Shown: positions 1 through 7,050 of the stretch, one piece after another
Layout of the letters: every line of letters starts with the position of its first letter
How positions within the stretch are numbered: position 1 is the stretch's first letter
Notes under the pieces: generated by a model
Databases searched by the model: none
Told to the model about the DNA's origin: nothing
What the model saw: the letters and a program-made list of their open reading frames with translations, nothing else
Translations under genes and position numbers: made by a program
Assembly (NCBI GenBank): GCA_003136795.1
Contig: PLDP01000177.1
Span: 1-10,015, forward strand
Direction: 5' to 3'
Length of the DNA: 10,015 bases
Source of the DNA: Actinomycetota bacterium
Lineage (GTDB): Bacteria; Actinomycetota; Thermoleophilia; Gaiellales; Gaiellaceae

Positions 1-2
1 CG

Positions 3-2855
3 CCGATCGAGTACGACGGCGCGATCCAGGGTGTCCTCGGAGTGCGCAGCGCCGACGTGAACGCGTTCGACGACGACGAAGTGGAAACGCTGCGCCTGCT
101 CGCCCGCGCCGCTTCGATCGCGCTGCGCAACGCGGAGCTCGTCGAGCACCTGGCGCAAAGCGAGCGTCAGTACCGCGAGCTGCACGCTCAGGCCGCCGAC
201 CCGATCCTCGTCAGCGACAGCGACGGCAAGCTCATCGACGCGAACGCCGCGGCAACCGCACTGCTCTGGTACTCCATCGAGGAGCTCCGCGGCATGCATG
301 CGCGGGACCTGCTCGACCCGGCAAGCCTCGACGAGCAACCGGCGCGCCGCCGGCAACTGCTCGATGCCGGCGAGCTGCGCGGCGAGCTGACCTACCGCCG
401 CCGGGACGGCATCGCCATCGAGATCGAGTTCTCGAGCCGGGTGCTCGACGACGGGCGCGTTCACAGCACGCTGCGCGACATCAGCCAGCGCAAGCGCAAC
501 GAGGAACGGCTCCGGTCGAGCCTCGGGCAGCTGCATGCAATCGTCCAGACGCAGCAGGAGATCTCGGCGCTCGAGCTCGATCCGGAGGCGATCACGGCGG
601 CGATCGTCGAGCGGGCCCAGCACCTCGCGGGCGCTGACGGCGCCACGGTGCAGTGGTTCGAGGAAGGCGCCGAGTCCGTTCTGCGCCACGCCGCCGGCAT
701 CGCGGCGCCGCACGTCGGCCTGCGGATCGGCGGCGACGCGACCCTCGCAGGTGTTGCAGCTCGCGTCGGCGAGCCCGTTTACGCGCGCGACACGCTGACC
801 GATGCTCGGGTCGACCAGGAGGCGAGCCGGCGGATCGGTGCACGGTCGCTGATCTGCGCGCCGCTGTATCGCGACGGCCAGGTGGTCGGCGTGTTGTCGA
901 TCCTCTCCACGCAGCCCGACGCGTTCGACGAGCTGGCGATCGAGACGACGCGCCTGATGGCGGATTTCGTCAGCAGCGTCATGCGCAACTCGAACGAGCT
1001 CGAAGCGCGCCAGCAGCTCGTGGAGGAGTTGCGGCGAAGCGAAGCGCGCTTCCGCGGCGCATTCCACGCGTCGTCGCTCGGCATGGCGCTGACGACCCTC
1101 GACGGAACATTCGTTCAGGTCAACGACAGGCTCGCGGAGCTGCTCGGCTACACCGTCGACGAGCTCTCCGCCCTCGGCGTGCGCGGGATCACCCACCCGG
1201 ATGACATCGAGCTCGACGTCGAACGCGGCCGGCAGCTGCTCGCCGGCGAGATCGACTCCTACCGCCGCGAGAAGCGCTACCTCCGCAAGGACGGCTCGGT
1301 TCTCTGGGCCGAGCTGACGGTGTCGCTCGTCCTAGGCCACGACGGGGAGCCGACGCACATCGTCTCGCACGTCCAGGACCTGACCGCGCAGCGGGAGGCG
1401 AACCTCCTGTACGAGGCGACGTTCGAGCGCTCCGTCGTCCCGAAGCTGATCGCGGACGACAAACGGCGGATCGTCGACCTCAACCGGTCGGGCGCCGAGC
1501 TGCTCGGCGTGTCGCACGACGAGGCGCTGCGGCTGACGGTCGACGAGCTGCTTCCCGACGAGCTGATTTCCGATCTGTGGGCCGGCTTTTTGGAGCTTGG
1601 CGCGCTCGAGGCCGAGGTCACATTGCACCGTCCCGACGGCACCGAGCGGAGGATCGACTTCATGGCGACGGCCAACGTGCGGCCCGGCCGGCACATCGCC
1701 GTCATCCGCGACCTGACGCGACAGAACGAGCTGGAGGTACAGCTGCGCCAGGCGCAGAAGATGGAGGCGGTCGGCCGCCTCGCCGGCGGCATCGCGCACG
1801 ACTTCAACAACCTGCTGACCGCGATCGCCGGCTACAGCGAGTTTCTGATCGGCGGCCACACCGACCCGCGGCTGCGCCGCCACGCCGAGGAGATCAAGAA
1901 GGCCGCCGCGCGGGCCGCCTCGCTGACGGGGCAGCTGCTCGCCTTCAGCCGCCGGCAGGTGCTGCAGCCGCGCGTGCTCGACCTGAACGGGATCGTCTCC
2001 GACATGGACATGATGCTGCGCCGCCTGATCGGCGAGGACGTCGAGCTCCTGACGATGCTCGAGCCGGAGCTCGCACCGATTCGTGCCGACCCGACGCAGC
2101 TCGAGCAGGTGATCGTCAACCTCGCGGTGAACGCGCGCGACGCGATGCCGGGCGGCGGCTCGGTCACGATCGAGACGGCGAACATCGCGATCGACGACGA
2201 GGAGCACGTCGAGCTCCGTCTGACCGACACGGGCATCGGCATGACCGAGTCGGAGCGCGAGCAACTGTTCGATCCGTTCTTCACGACAAAGGCCGGCGGT
2301 ACGGGCCTCGGCCTCGCGACAGTGCACGGCATCGTCGAGCAGAGCGGCGGCACGATCGAGGTGACGTCGGCGCCGGGGATGGGCTCGTCGTTCCGCGTCC
2401 TCCTGCCGGCCGTCGAAGCGCCGGCCGAAGAGCAGGCAGCGCCCCCCACACGCGACGCGCCGCAGCCGGGCGACGAGACGGTCCTGCTCGTCGAGGACGA
2501 GACGGTCGTCCGCCAGCTCGTCGCCGAGATCCTGGAGTCGAGCGGGTACACCGTCTTGCAGGCTGCCGACGGTCCTTCCGCGATCGAGCTCGCCCGCCGC
2601 CACACCGGCGACATCAGCCTGCTCGTCACCGACGTCGTCATGCCCGGCATGAGCGGACCGGAGGTCGCGCAGTCGGTGACGAGCATGCGCCCGGGCACGC
2701 TCGTGCTCTACATGTCCGGCTACACCGATTCCGCGATCGGGCACCACGGCGTGCTCGAGCCGGGCATCGCGTTCCTGCAGAAGCCGTTCAGCACCGACGA
2801 CCTGACGCGCAAGGTGCGCGGGCTGCTCGACGAGACCGCCGCCGCAGTCGACTAG
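3..2855 (+). CDS. Hybrid sensor histidine kinase with GAF, PAS, HisKA, HATPase and receiver domains (5' end missing)
   Basis: Cytoplasmic sensor kinase that would autophosphorylate on His and pass the phosphate to its own receiver. The reading frame is open to the window edge, and the first residues ([20 protein letters not shown]) are the end of a GAF domain, so the real start lies upstream. Counting from the GTG at 42: PAS at ~45-150, GAF at ~175-315, PAS at ~330-450, degenerate PAS at ~455-560, and HisKA with [13 protein letters not shown] (phospho-acceptor His586). The ATPase domain has an N box ([10 protein letters not shown], 693-702), a G1 box (DTGIGM, 729-734) and a G2 box ([10 protein letters not shown], 752-761). 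The receiver at ~812-930 has acidic E818/D819, phospho-acceptor Asp864 (VTDVVMP) and Lys914 (QKPF). No membrane segment is visible. The HDFNN-type H box followed by a receiver is typical of soil-bacterial hybrid kinases. No output regulator lies next to it, so the partner and signal are unknown. The TAG stop shares its last base with the following hairpin. Confidence 0.93.
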   Translation, partial: PIEYDGAIQGVLGVRSADVNAFDDDEVETLRLLARAASIALRNAELVEHLAQSERQYRELHAQAADPILVSDSDGKLIDANAAATALLWYSIEELRGMHARDLLDPASLDEQPARRRQLLDAGELRGELTYRRRDGIAIEIEFSSRVLDDGRVHSTLRDISQRKRNEERLRSSLGQLHAIVQTQQEISALELDPEAITAAIVERAQHLAGADGATVQWFEEGAESVLRHAAGIAAPHVGLRIGGDATLAGVAARVGEPVYARDTLTDARVDQEASRRIGARSLICAPLYRDGQVVGVLSILSTQPDAFDELAIETTRLMADFVSSVMRNSNELEARQQLVEELRRSEARFRGAFHASSLGMALTTLDGTFVQVNDRLAELLGYTVDELSALGVRGITHPDDIELDVERGRQLLAGEIDSYRREKRYLRKDGSVLWAELTVSLVLGHDGEPTHIVSHVQDLTAQREANLLYEATFERSVVPKLIADDKRRIVDLNRSGAELLGVSHDEALRLTVDELLPDELISDLWAGFLELGALEAEVTLHRPDGTERRIDFMATANVRPGRHIAVIRDLTRQNELEVQLRQAQKMEAVGRLAGGIAHDFNNLLTAIAGYSEFLIGGHTDPRLRRHAEEIKKAAARAASLTGQLLAFSRRQVLQPRVLDLNGIVSDMDMMLRRLIGEDVELLTMLEPELAPIRADPTQLEQVIVNLAVNARDAMPGGGSVTIETANIAIDDEEHVELRLTDTGIGMTESEREQLFDPFFTTKAGGTGLGLATVHGIVEQSGGTIEVTSAPGMGSSFRVLLPAVEAPAEEQAAPPTRDAPQPGDETVLLVEDETVVRQLVAEILESSGYTVLQAADGPSAIELARRHTGDISLLVTDVVMPGMSGPEVAQSVTSMRPGTLVLYMSGYTDSAIGHHGVLEPGIAFLQKPFSTDDLTRKVRGLLDETAAAVD

Positions 2856-2888
2856 AACCTGGTTCTCGCCGAAGGCGATACCAGGTTC
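2855..2888. repeat. Hairpin 1 of a twin palindromic element
   Basis: GAACCTGGT (2855-2863) is perfectly complementary to ACCAGGTTC (2880-2888). The stem continues through a small asymmetric internal loop into CGCC (2867-2870) pairing with GGCG (2874-2877) around a GAA loop. The first base is the G of the upstream TAG stop. No T-run follows, so it is not a classical intrinsic terminator. It could still stabilise the 3' end of the mRNA or act as a REP-like repeat. Confidence 0.75.
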
Positions 2889-2918
2889 ACGTCTGTGGCG
2901 TGACGCAGGGTCGAAGAC

Positions 2919-4196
2919 ATGAACCTGGTTCCCTCCGGGAAACCAGGTTCAATCTCCGCGGTGATCCCGCCGCTCCTTCGCACGAACCGCAACTTCCGCC
3001 GCTATTTCATCGGGCAGTCCGTGTCGCTGCTCGGCGACCAGATCACGCTGCTCGCGCTCCCGCTGACGGCCGTGCTCGTGCTGCACGCGAACGCCGCACA
3101 GATGGGCGCGCTGACCACCGCCTACCTGATTCCCAATCTGATCTTCTCGCTGCACGCGGGCGTATGGGTCGACCGCCGCGGACGGCGGCGCCACGTGATG
3201 CTCGCGACCGACGTGGCGCGTGGCCTCCTGATCGCGACCATCCCCGTCGCGTACGCGCTCAGCCACCTGACCTGGGCACAGCTCTACGTCGTCGCATTCC
3301 TCACCGGGACGCTGAGCGTCTTCTTCAACGTCGCCTACGGCGCGTTCTTCCAGACGGTGGTGCCGCGCGAGGACTACGTCGCAGCGAACTCGCTGATCCA
3401 CGGCAGCCGCGCATTCTCGTTCCTGGCCGGGACAAGCCTCGGCGGGGTGCTCGTGCAGCTTCTGCGCGGCCCGTACGCCCTCGCGCTGGACGCGTGCTCG
3501 TTCCTCTGGTCTGCGCTCTTCCTCAGCCGCATCGACGCAGTCGAGCCGCCGGGCGCGCCGCACGAGAGCGGCGGGCTTCTGTCCGGCTCGCGCTGGATCT
3601 GGCGCAACGCGATCATCCGCGCCGAGCTGCTCGGCGTCGCGACGATCAACCTCTTCAACTTCATGTTCTTCGCGCTGTTCCTGCTCTATGCGACACGCGA
3701 GCTGCACGTTCACCCCGCGGCACTCGGCATCGTGCTCGGCTCCGCTTCGGTCGGCACGCTTGCCGGCTCGTTTGTCACCGCACGAATCGCCCGCCTCATC
3801 GGCGTCGGCCCCACGTTCCTGATCGGCTGTTTCTTCTTCCCCGCACCGCTGATCCTCGTCCCGGCCGCGACCGGACCGCACTGGCTCGTCCTCGGGTTCC
3901 TGTTCGTCTCCGAGTTCCTGTCCGGCCTCGGACTGATGCTGCTCGACATCATGGCCGGGACGATCAGCGCCGGGACCGTCCCCACCGCGCTGCGCTCGCG
4001 CGTCTCGGGCGCGTTCATGGTCGTCAACTACGGCGTGCGACCGCTCGGCACAACGATCGCCGGCATCCTCGGCTCGACGATCGGCCTGCGCCCGACGCTC
4101 TGGATCGCGACGATCGGCGCGCTTGCAGGCATGCTCTTCCTGTTGCCGTCGCCGATCCGCACGCTGCGTGACGTCCCCGAGGAGGCTCCGGGGTGA
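2919..4196 (+). CDS. MFS transporter, MFS_3 (enterobactin/macrolide-exporter-like) family
   Basis: Inner-membrane permease of the major facilitator superfamily, probably a proton-driven exporter of small molecules; the substrate cannot be read from sequence. It opens with NFRRYFIGQSVSLLGDQIT, the usual start of MFS_3 proteins. The loop between helices 2 and 3 carries motif A (GVWVDRRGRR, residues 81-90). About twelve hydrophobic segments follow, with a central loop near residues 205-220, and the 425-aa length is normal. The start is uncertain. ATG 2919 has an AGGG 8 nt upstream, but its first codons lie in the palindromic repeat and encode MNLVPSGKPGSISA, which is not family-like. GTG 2961 (411 aa) would begin VIPPLLRTNRNF, closer to family N-termini, but has no good Shine-Dalgarno. 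The stop overlaps the next gene by 4 nt (GTGA), so the two are probably translated together. Confidence 0.9.
   Translation: MNLVPSGKPGSISAVIPPLLRTNRNFRRYFIGQSVSLLGDQITLLALPLTAVLVLHANAAQMGALTTAYLIPNLIFSLHAGVWVDRRGRRRHVMLATDVARGLLIATIPVAYALSHLTWAQLYVVAFLTGTLSVFFNVAYGAFFQTVVPREDYVAANSLIHGSRAFSFLAGTSLGGVLVQLLRGPYALALDACSFLWSALFLSRIDAVEPPGAPHESGGLLSGSRWIWRNAIIRAELLGVATINLFNFMFFALFLLYATRELHVHPAALGIVLGSASVGTLAGSFVTARIARLIGVGPTFLIGCFFFPAPLILVPAATGPHWLVLGFLFVSEFLSGLGLMLLDIMAGTISAGTVPTALRSRVSGAFMVVNYGVRPLGTTIAGILGSTIGLRPTLWIATIGALAGMLFLLPSPIRTLRDVPEEAPG
2921..2950. repeat. Hairpin 2 of a twin palindromic element
   Basis: GAACCTGGTT (2921-2930) pairs perfectly with AACCAGGTTC (2941-2950). Inside, CCC (2931-2933) pairs with GGG (2937-2939) around a TCC loop, leaving one A bulged at 2940. 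The outer 9-nt arms are identical to those of hairpin 1, which lies 66 nt upstream; the linker between them is 32 nt. The first base is the G of the possible ATG start of the transporter gene, so the hairpin would overlap that gene's first codons. Confidence 0.78.
4179..4185 (+). promoter_or_regulatory. Ribosome binding site of the secreted-protein gene
   Basis: GAGGAGG ends 7 nt before the GTG at 4193, close to ideal spacing. It lies inside the last codons of the transporter gene. It fixes GTG 4193 as the start and makes the 4-nt overlap with the transporter stop credible. Confidence 0.75.
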
Positions 4197-5134
4197 CGAC
4201 GCCTGCAACCGTGAAGCTGCTCGCAGCAGCAGCGGTCACCTTCGCGCTCACCGGCGCGACCGCGGCACGCTCGCCCACGCTCGCCGGCTGCCCGGTGTTC
4301 CCCGCCTCGAGCGTGTGGAACCAGCCGGTCGACAAGCTGCCCGTCGCGGCCGACTCGGCCACGCTGATCAGCTCGATCGGGCTCACCGCCGGCGTGCACG
4401 CCGACTTCGGCAGCGGTCTCTACGACGGCTCGCGCATCGGCATCCCGTATGTCGTCGTGCACGGGAACAAGACGCCCAAGTCGCGCGTGACGTTCGACTA
4501 CGCCGACGAGAGCGACAAGGGGCCGTACCCGATCCCGGCAGGCGTGCCGATCGAAGGCGCGCCCGCGCATGCGAACGCAGGCGACCGTCATGCGCTGATC
4601 GTCGACCGCGACTCGTGCAAGCTCTACGAGCTGTACGCGCTGCGCCGCCAGGGCTCGCACTGGGCCGCCGGCTCCGGCGCGATCTGGAACCTGCGCTCGA
4701 ACGCGCTGCGGCCTGCGACGTGGACCTCCGCCGACGCCGCGGGCCTGCCGATCCTGCCCGGCCTCGCGCGCTGGGACGGCGACGCCTCGACGGGGCACAT
4801 CGACCATGCGTTGCGCTTCACCGTCGAGCGAACGCGGCGCGCCTTCATCTATCCGGCGCGCCATCAGGCCGGCGACTCCAACGACCCGTCGCTGCCGCCG
4901 ATGGGCCTGCGTGTCCGTCTGAAGGCGGGCGTCGACATCAGCAAGCTGCCGCCCCAGGCACGGATGGTCGCGCAGGCGATGAAGACATACGGGCTGATCC
5001 TCGCCGACAACGGCTCGAACTGGTACGTGTCGGGCGCGCCCAGCCCGCACTGGTCGAACGATCAACTACACGCGCTCGGGAGCCTGACGGGCTCCGACTT
5101 CGAGGTGGTCGACACCTCCAAGCTGCGGCCGTAG
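4193..5134 (+). CDS. Secreted protein of unknown function
   Basis: The first ~24 residues are a Sec signal peptide: Lys8, a hydrophobic core (LLAAAAVTFALTGA) and a likely AxA cleavage site near ATA-AR. The mature protein (~289 aa) has two cysteines (C33 and C142) that could form a disulfide, and no further membrane segment. Conserved-looking blocks are CPVFPASSVWNQPV near the N-terminus, DRHALIVDRDSCKLYELYA (131-149), GHIDHALRFTV (201-211), IYPARHQAG (219-227) and a C-terminal block KTYGLILADNGSNWYVSG. I have a general impression of similar uncharacterised secreted proteins in actinobacteria and acidobacteria, but I cannot name the fold or an activity. The clustered His/Asp residues (HIDH, ARHQ, DRH) might bind metal or be catalytic; that is inference. 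It is coupled to the exporter by a GTGA overlap. Its last 69 nt overlap the convergent kinase gene. Confidence 0.85.
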   Translation: MTTPATVKLLAAAAVTFALTGATAARSPTLAGCPVFPASSVWNQPVDKLPVAADSATLISSIGLTAGVHADFGSGLYDGSRIGIPYVVVHGNKTPKSRVTFDYADESDKGPYPIPAGVPIEGAPAHANAGDRHALIVDRDSCKLYELYALRRQGSHWAAGSGAIWNLRSNALRPATWTSADAAGLPILPGLARWDGDASTGHIDHALRFTVERTRRAFIYPARHQAGDSNDPSLPPMGLRVRLKAGVDISKLPPQARMVAQAMKTYGLILADNGSNWYVSGAPSPHWSNDQLHALGSLTGSDFEVVDTSKLRP

Positions 5135-6382
5135 CGAAACCGCGAACGTCGTGCCCTCGGGCCCGCTCTCGACTCGCACGTCGCCGCCCATCGCCGTCGC
5201 GAGCTGCTTGACGATCGCGAGCCCGAGCCCGCTGCCGACGGGGCGGTCCCTGCCCACCTTGTCGTAGAGGTAGAAGCGCTCGAAGGCGTGGCCGACGTCG
5301 CCGGCCGGGATGCCGGGGCCCGTGTCGGCGACGGCGAGCAGTCCCGGCTGCGCCGTCACCGTCACCGCACCCCCCGCCGGCGTCTCGCGCAGCGCGTTCT
5401 CGACGAGGTTCGACGCGACCTGGAGCAGGCGGTCGTGGTCCGCCTCCGCCCATGTCTCGGCTCCGCCCGCGCGCAGCTCGACGCCGAACTGGCGTGCAGC
5501 CACCTCGTGGCGGCTGACCGCCTCCCGCGCGATCTCGGCCAGGTCGACCGGCTCGCTGCGAACGGAGAACTCCGCACGGTTCATGCGCGCGAGGTCGAGC
5601 AGGTCGCGAACGAGCCGCTCCAGGCGGCCGGCCTCCAGCCCGATCGTGCGCGCGGCCTCCTCCGCGTCGAACGCGCCGTCGGCGAGGCCTTCCGCGTAGC
5701 CGCGGATCGCGGTCAGCGGCGTCTTCAGCTCGTGGCTGACCGAGAGCAGTAAGTCGCGCTCGGCCTCGCGCGCCGCCGCGAGCTGCTCGGTCATCCGGTT
5801 GAACGCGAGCGCGAGCGCCGCGAGCTCGCTCGAGCCGCCGGCCGGCAGCGGCTCGTGCCGCTCGTCCGCCGCCAGCGCGCGGGTGGCGTCGGCGACGCGG
5901 CGGATCGGGAGGACAATCGACCGCGCCACGAAGAACGAGACGACCGCGGCGAAGCCGACACCGACGAGCGCAGCGAGCAGCAGGTCGATGAGGAACGGCC
6001 GCCACGCCGCCGAGCGCAGGCTCGTCGGGCGCAGCAGCAGCAGTCCGCGAGACGGCAGCGTGCGGTACGAGTAGAGCTCGCGCGTGCCGAGGTAGGTCGT
6101 CTGGCCGTCACTCGAACGGTTGACGTTCGGCACGAGCGACGCGAGGCTCGCACGCGGCTGGATCATGATCCGCACGTTGCCCGACACCTTGTCCTCGGTC
6201 GTGTAGCTCACGTGCTGGCGGCGCTGAAGCGCGAGGTCGTCCGCGCGCCCGGCCACGTTCGCCGCCTGGGTGCGGTCGACCTCCCGTCGCGTGAGCACAC
6301 CGCCGATCGCGATCGTCAGCGCAAGCGTGATTGCAAGTGCCGCGAGCGTCGCCGCAAAGAGCCGCGCCCGCAGCGACTTCAT
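5066..6382 (-). CDS. HAMP-domain sensor histidine kinase (BaeS-like layout)
   Basis: Membrane sensor kinase of a two-component system. TM1 is at ~8-30, a short extracytoplasmic domain at ~31-128, TM2 at ~130-152 and HAMP at ~153-205 (VLPIRRVADATRAL). The H box is SVSHELKTPLT with phospho-acceptor His217. The ATPase domain has an N box (NLVENALRET, 325-334), G1 (DTGPGIP, 353-359) and G2 (GSGLGLAIV, 383-391). The catalytic domain ends near residue 417. The last ~21 residues (LGGVDHLEVGARQAPERV) lie inside the convergent secreted-protein gene and look unconserved. The ATG overlaps the regulator stop by 4 nt (ATGA) and has no Shine-Dalgarno, so it probably depends on translational coupling. The order regulator then kinase is usual for OmpR/BaeS-type pairs. 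Codon use is strongly GC3, like the plus-strand genes to the left and unlike the larger kinase upstream. The signal is unknown. Confidence 0.92.
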   Translation of the reverse strand: MKSLRARLFAATLAALAITLALTIAIGGVLTRREVDRTQAANVAGRADDLALQRRQHVSYTTEDKVSGNVRIMIQPRASLASLVPNVNRSSDGQTTYLGTRELYSYRTLPSRGLLLLRPTSLRSAAWRPFLIDLLLAALVGVGFAAVVSFFVARSIVLPIRRVADATRALAADERHEPLPAGGSSELAALALAFNRMTEQLAAAREAERDLLLSVSHELKTPLTAIRGYAEGLADGAFDAEEAARTIGLEAGRLERLVRDLLDLARMNRAEFSVRSEPVDLAEIAREAVSRHEVAARQFGVELRAGGAETWAEADHDRLLQVASNLVENALRETPAGGAVTVTAQPGLLAVADTGPGIPAGDVGHAFERFYLYDKVGRDRPVGSGLGLAIVKQLATAMGGDVRVESGPEGTTFAVSLRPQLGGVDHLEVGARQAPERV

Positions 6383-7050
6383 TGCGGCATGGCCTTGTAG
6401 CCCGTGCCGCGCAGCGTGCGGATCAGGTCGGGCCGGCCGAGCTTACGGCGCAGCTGGGCGACGTGCACGTCGACCGTGCGCGTGCCGCCCGGATACTCCT
6501 GCCCCCAGACACGGTCGAGCAGCACGTCGCGCGAGACGACGAGACCCGTGTTCGCCATGAAGAACGCGAGCAGGTCGAACTCCTTCGCCGTCAGCTCCAC
6601 CGGCTTGCCACCGACGGTCACGTCATGCGACTCCTTGTCGAGCATGACATCGCCGAGCGAGAAGGAGCTGTGGCGCTCCTGCGGCTCGGTGCGGCGGAAG
6701 ATCGCCTTCATCCGCGCAACGAGCTCGCGCGGCGAGAACGGCTTGGTCAGGTAGTCGTCGGCGCCCAGATTGAGTCCCAGGATGACGTCTTCCTCTTGGC
6801 CCTTGGCCGTCAGCATCAAGATCGCCGACTGCACCCCGCGCTCGCGCACGGCGCGGCAGATTTCGTAGCCATTGACCCGCGGGAGCATGATATCGAGCAG
6901 GATTACGTCGGCCGGCTTGGTGAGTGCGAGTTCGAGGCCCTTTTCGCCATCGGAAGCGGTGGCGACGTCCCACCCCTGGTTGACGAAGGTGTCTCTCAGG
7001 CCGCGTAAGAGGACGGGCTCGTCTTCGACGATCAGGATGCTGCCACTCAT
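6379..7050 (-). CDS. OmpR/PhoB-family response regulator (possible hybrid of two genes)
   Basis: DNA-binding regulator of a two-component system. The receiver (residues 3-118) has acidic E9/D10, phospho-acceptor Asp53 (LLDIMLP), Thr81 (MLTA) and Lys103 (TKPF). A winged-helix domain at ~127-220 contains LTAKEFDLLAFF and the C-terminal RTLRGTGYK wing. The 223-aa length is normal. ATG 7050 overlaps the stop of the upstream kinase by 4 nt, and the stop overlaps the next kinase by 4 nt. The oddity is codon use. Up to residue 94 there are about 17 codons ending in A or T, including TTA and AGA, and Glu is GAA five times of eight. From residue 95 on there are about nine A/T-ending codons in ~128, and all seven Glu codons are GAG. 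The receiver resembles acidobacterial regulators and the winged helix resembles actinobacterial ones. The gene may therefore be a recombinant or an assembly chimera; the reading frame is intact either way. Confidence 0.9.
   Translation of the reverse strand: MSGSILIVEDEPVLLRGLRDTFVNQGWDVATASDGEKGLELALTKPADVILLDIMLPRVNGYEICRAVRERGVQSAILMLTAKGQEEDVILGLNLGADDYLTKPFSPRELVARMKAIFRRTEPQERHSSFSLGDVMLDKESHDVTVGGKPVELTAKEFDLLAFFMANTGLVVSRDVLLDRVWGQEYPGGTRTVDVHVAQLRRKLGRPDLIRTLRGTGYKAMPQ
6700..6770. other. Compositional breakpoint inside the response regulator
   Basis: Codon use and overall GC change in this stretch, which encodes residues ~94-117 of the regulator (LGADDYLTKPFSPREL and following). That is among the most conserved parts of the OmpR family. 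DNA to the left is very GC3-rich; DNA to the right uses GAA, GAT, TTT, TTA and AGA freely. The exact join cannot be fixed by eye because both parents would be nearly identical here. Confidence 0.5.

Noticed and set aside
1332..2747. 471-codon antisense open frame over the hybrid kinase
   Set aside because: The product is low-complexity and rich in Arg, Asp and Val, with no domain. The opposite strand has clear kinase and receiver motifs.
2855..2950. Rho-independent terminator
   Set aside because: Both hairpins are stable, but neither is followed by a run of T residues on either strand.
1577..4171. Very long plus-strand open frame (864 codons) spanning the hybrid kinase and the transporter
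   Set aside because: It is out of frame with both genes, gives an Arg/Pro/Ala-rich product without domains, and runs through the hairpins. It is an effect of few stop codons in GC-rich DNA.
2949..4208. 419-codon antisense open frame over the transporter
   Set aside because: The product is highly charged and repetitive (Arg/Glu/Asp) with no membrane segments. It mirrors the permease codons.
4028..5065. 345-codon antisense open frame under the secreted-protein gene, ending next to the minus-strand kinase stop
   Set aside because: No recognisable motif and an Arg/Val/Ala-rich composition. The plus-strand frame has a signal peptide and a strong ribosome binding site.
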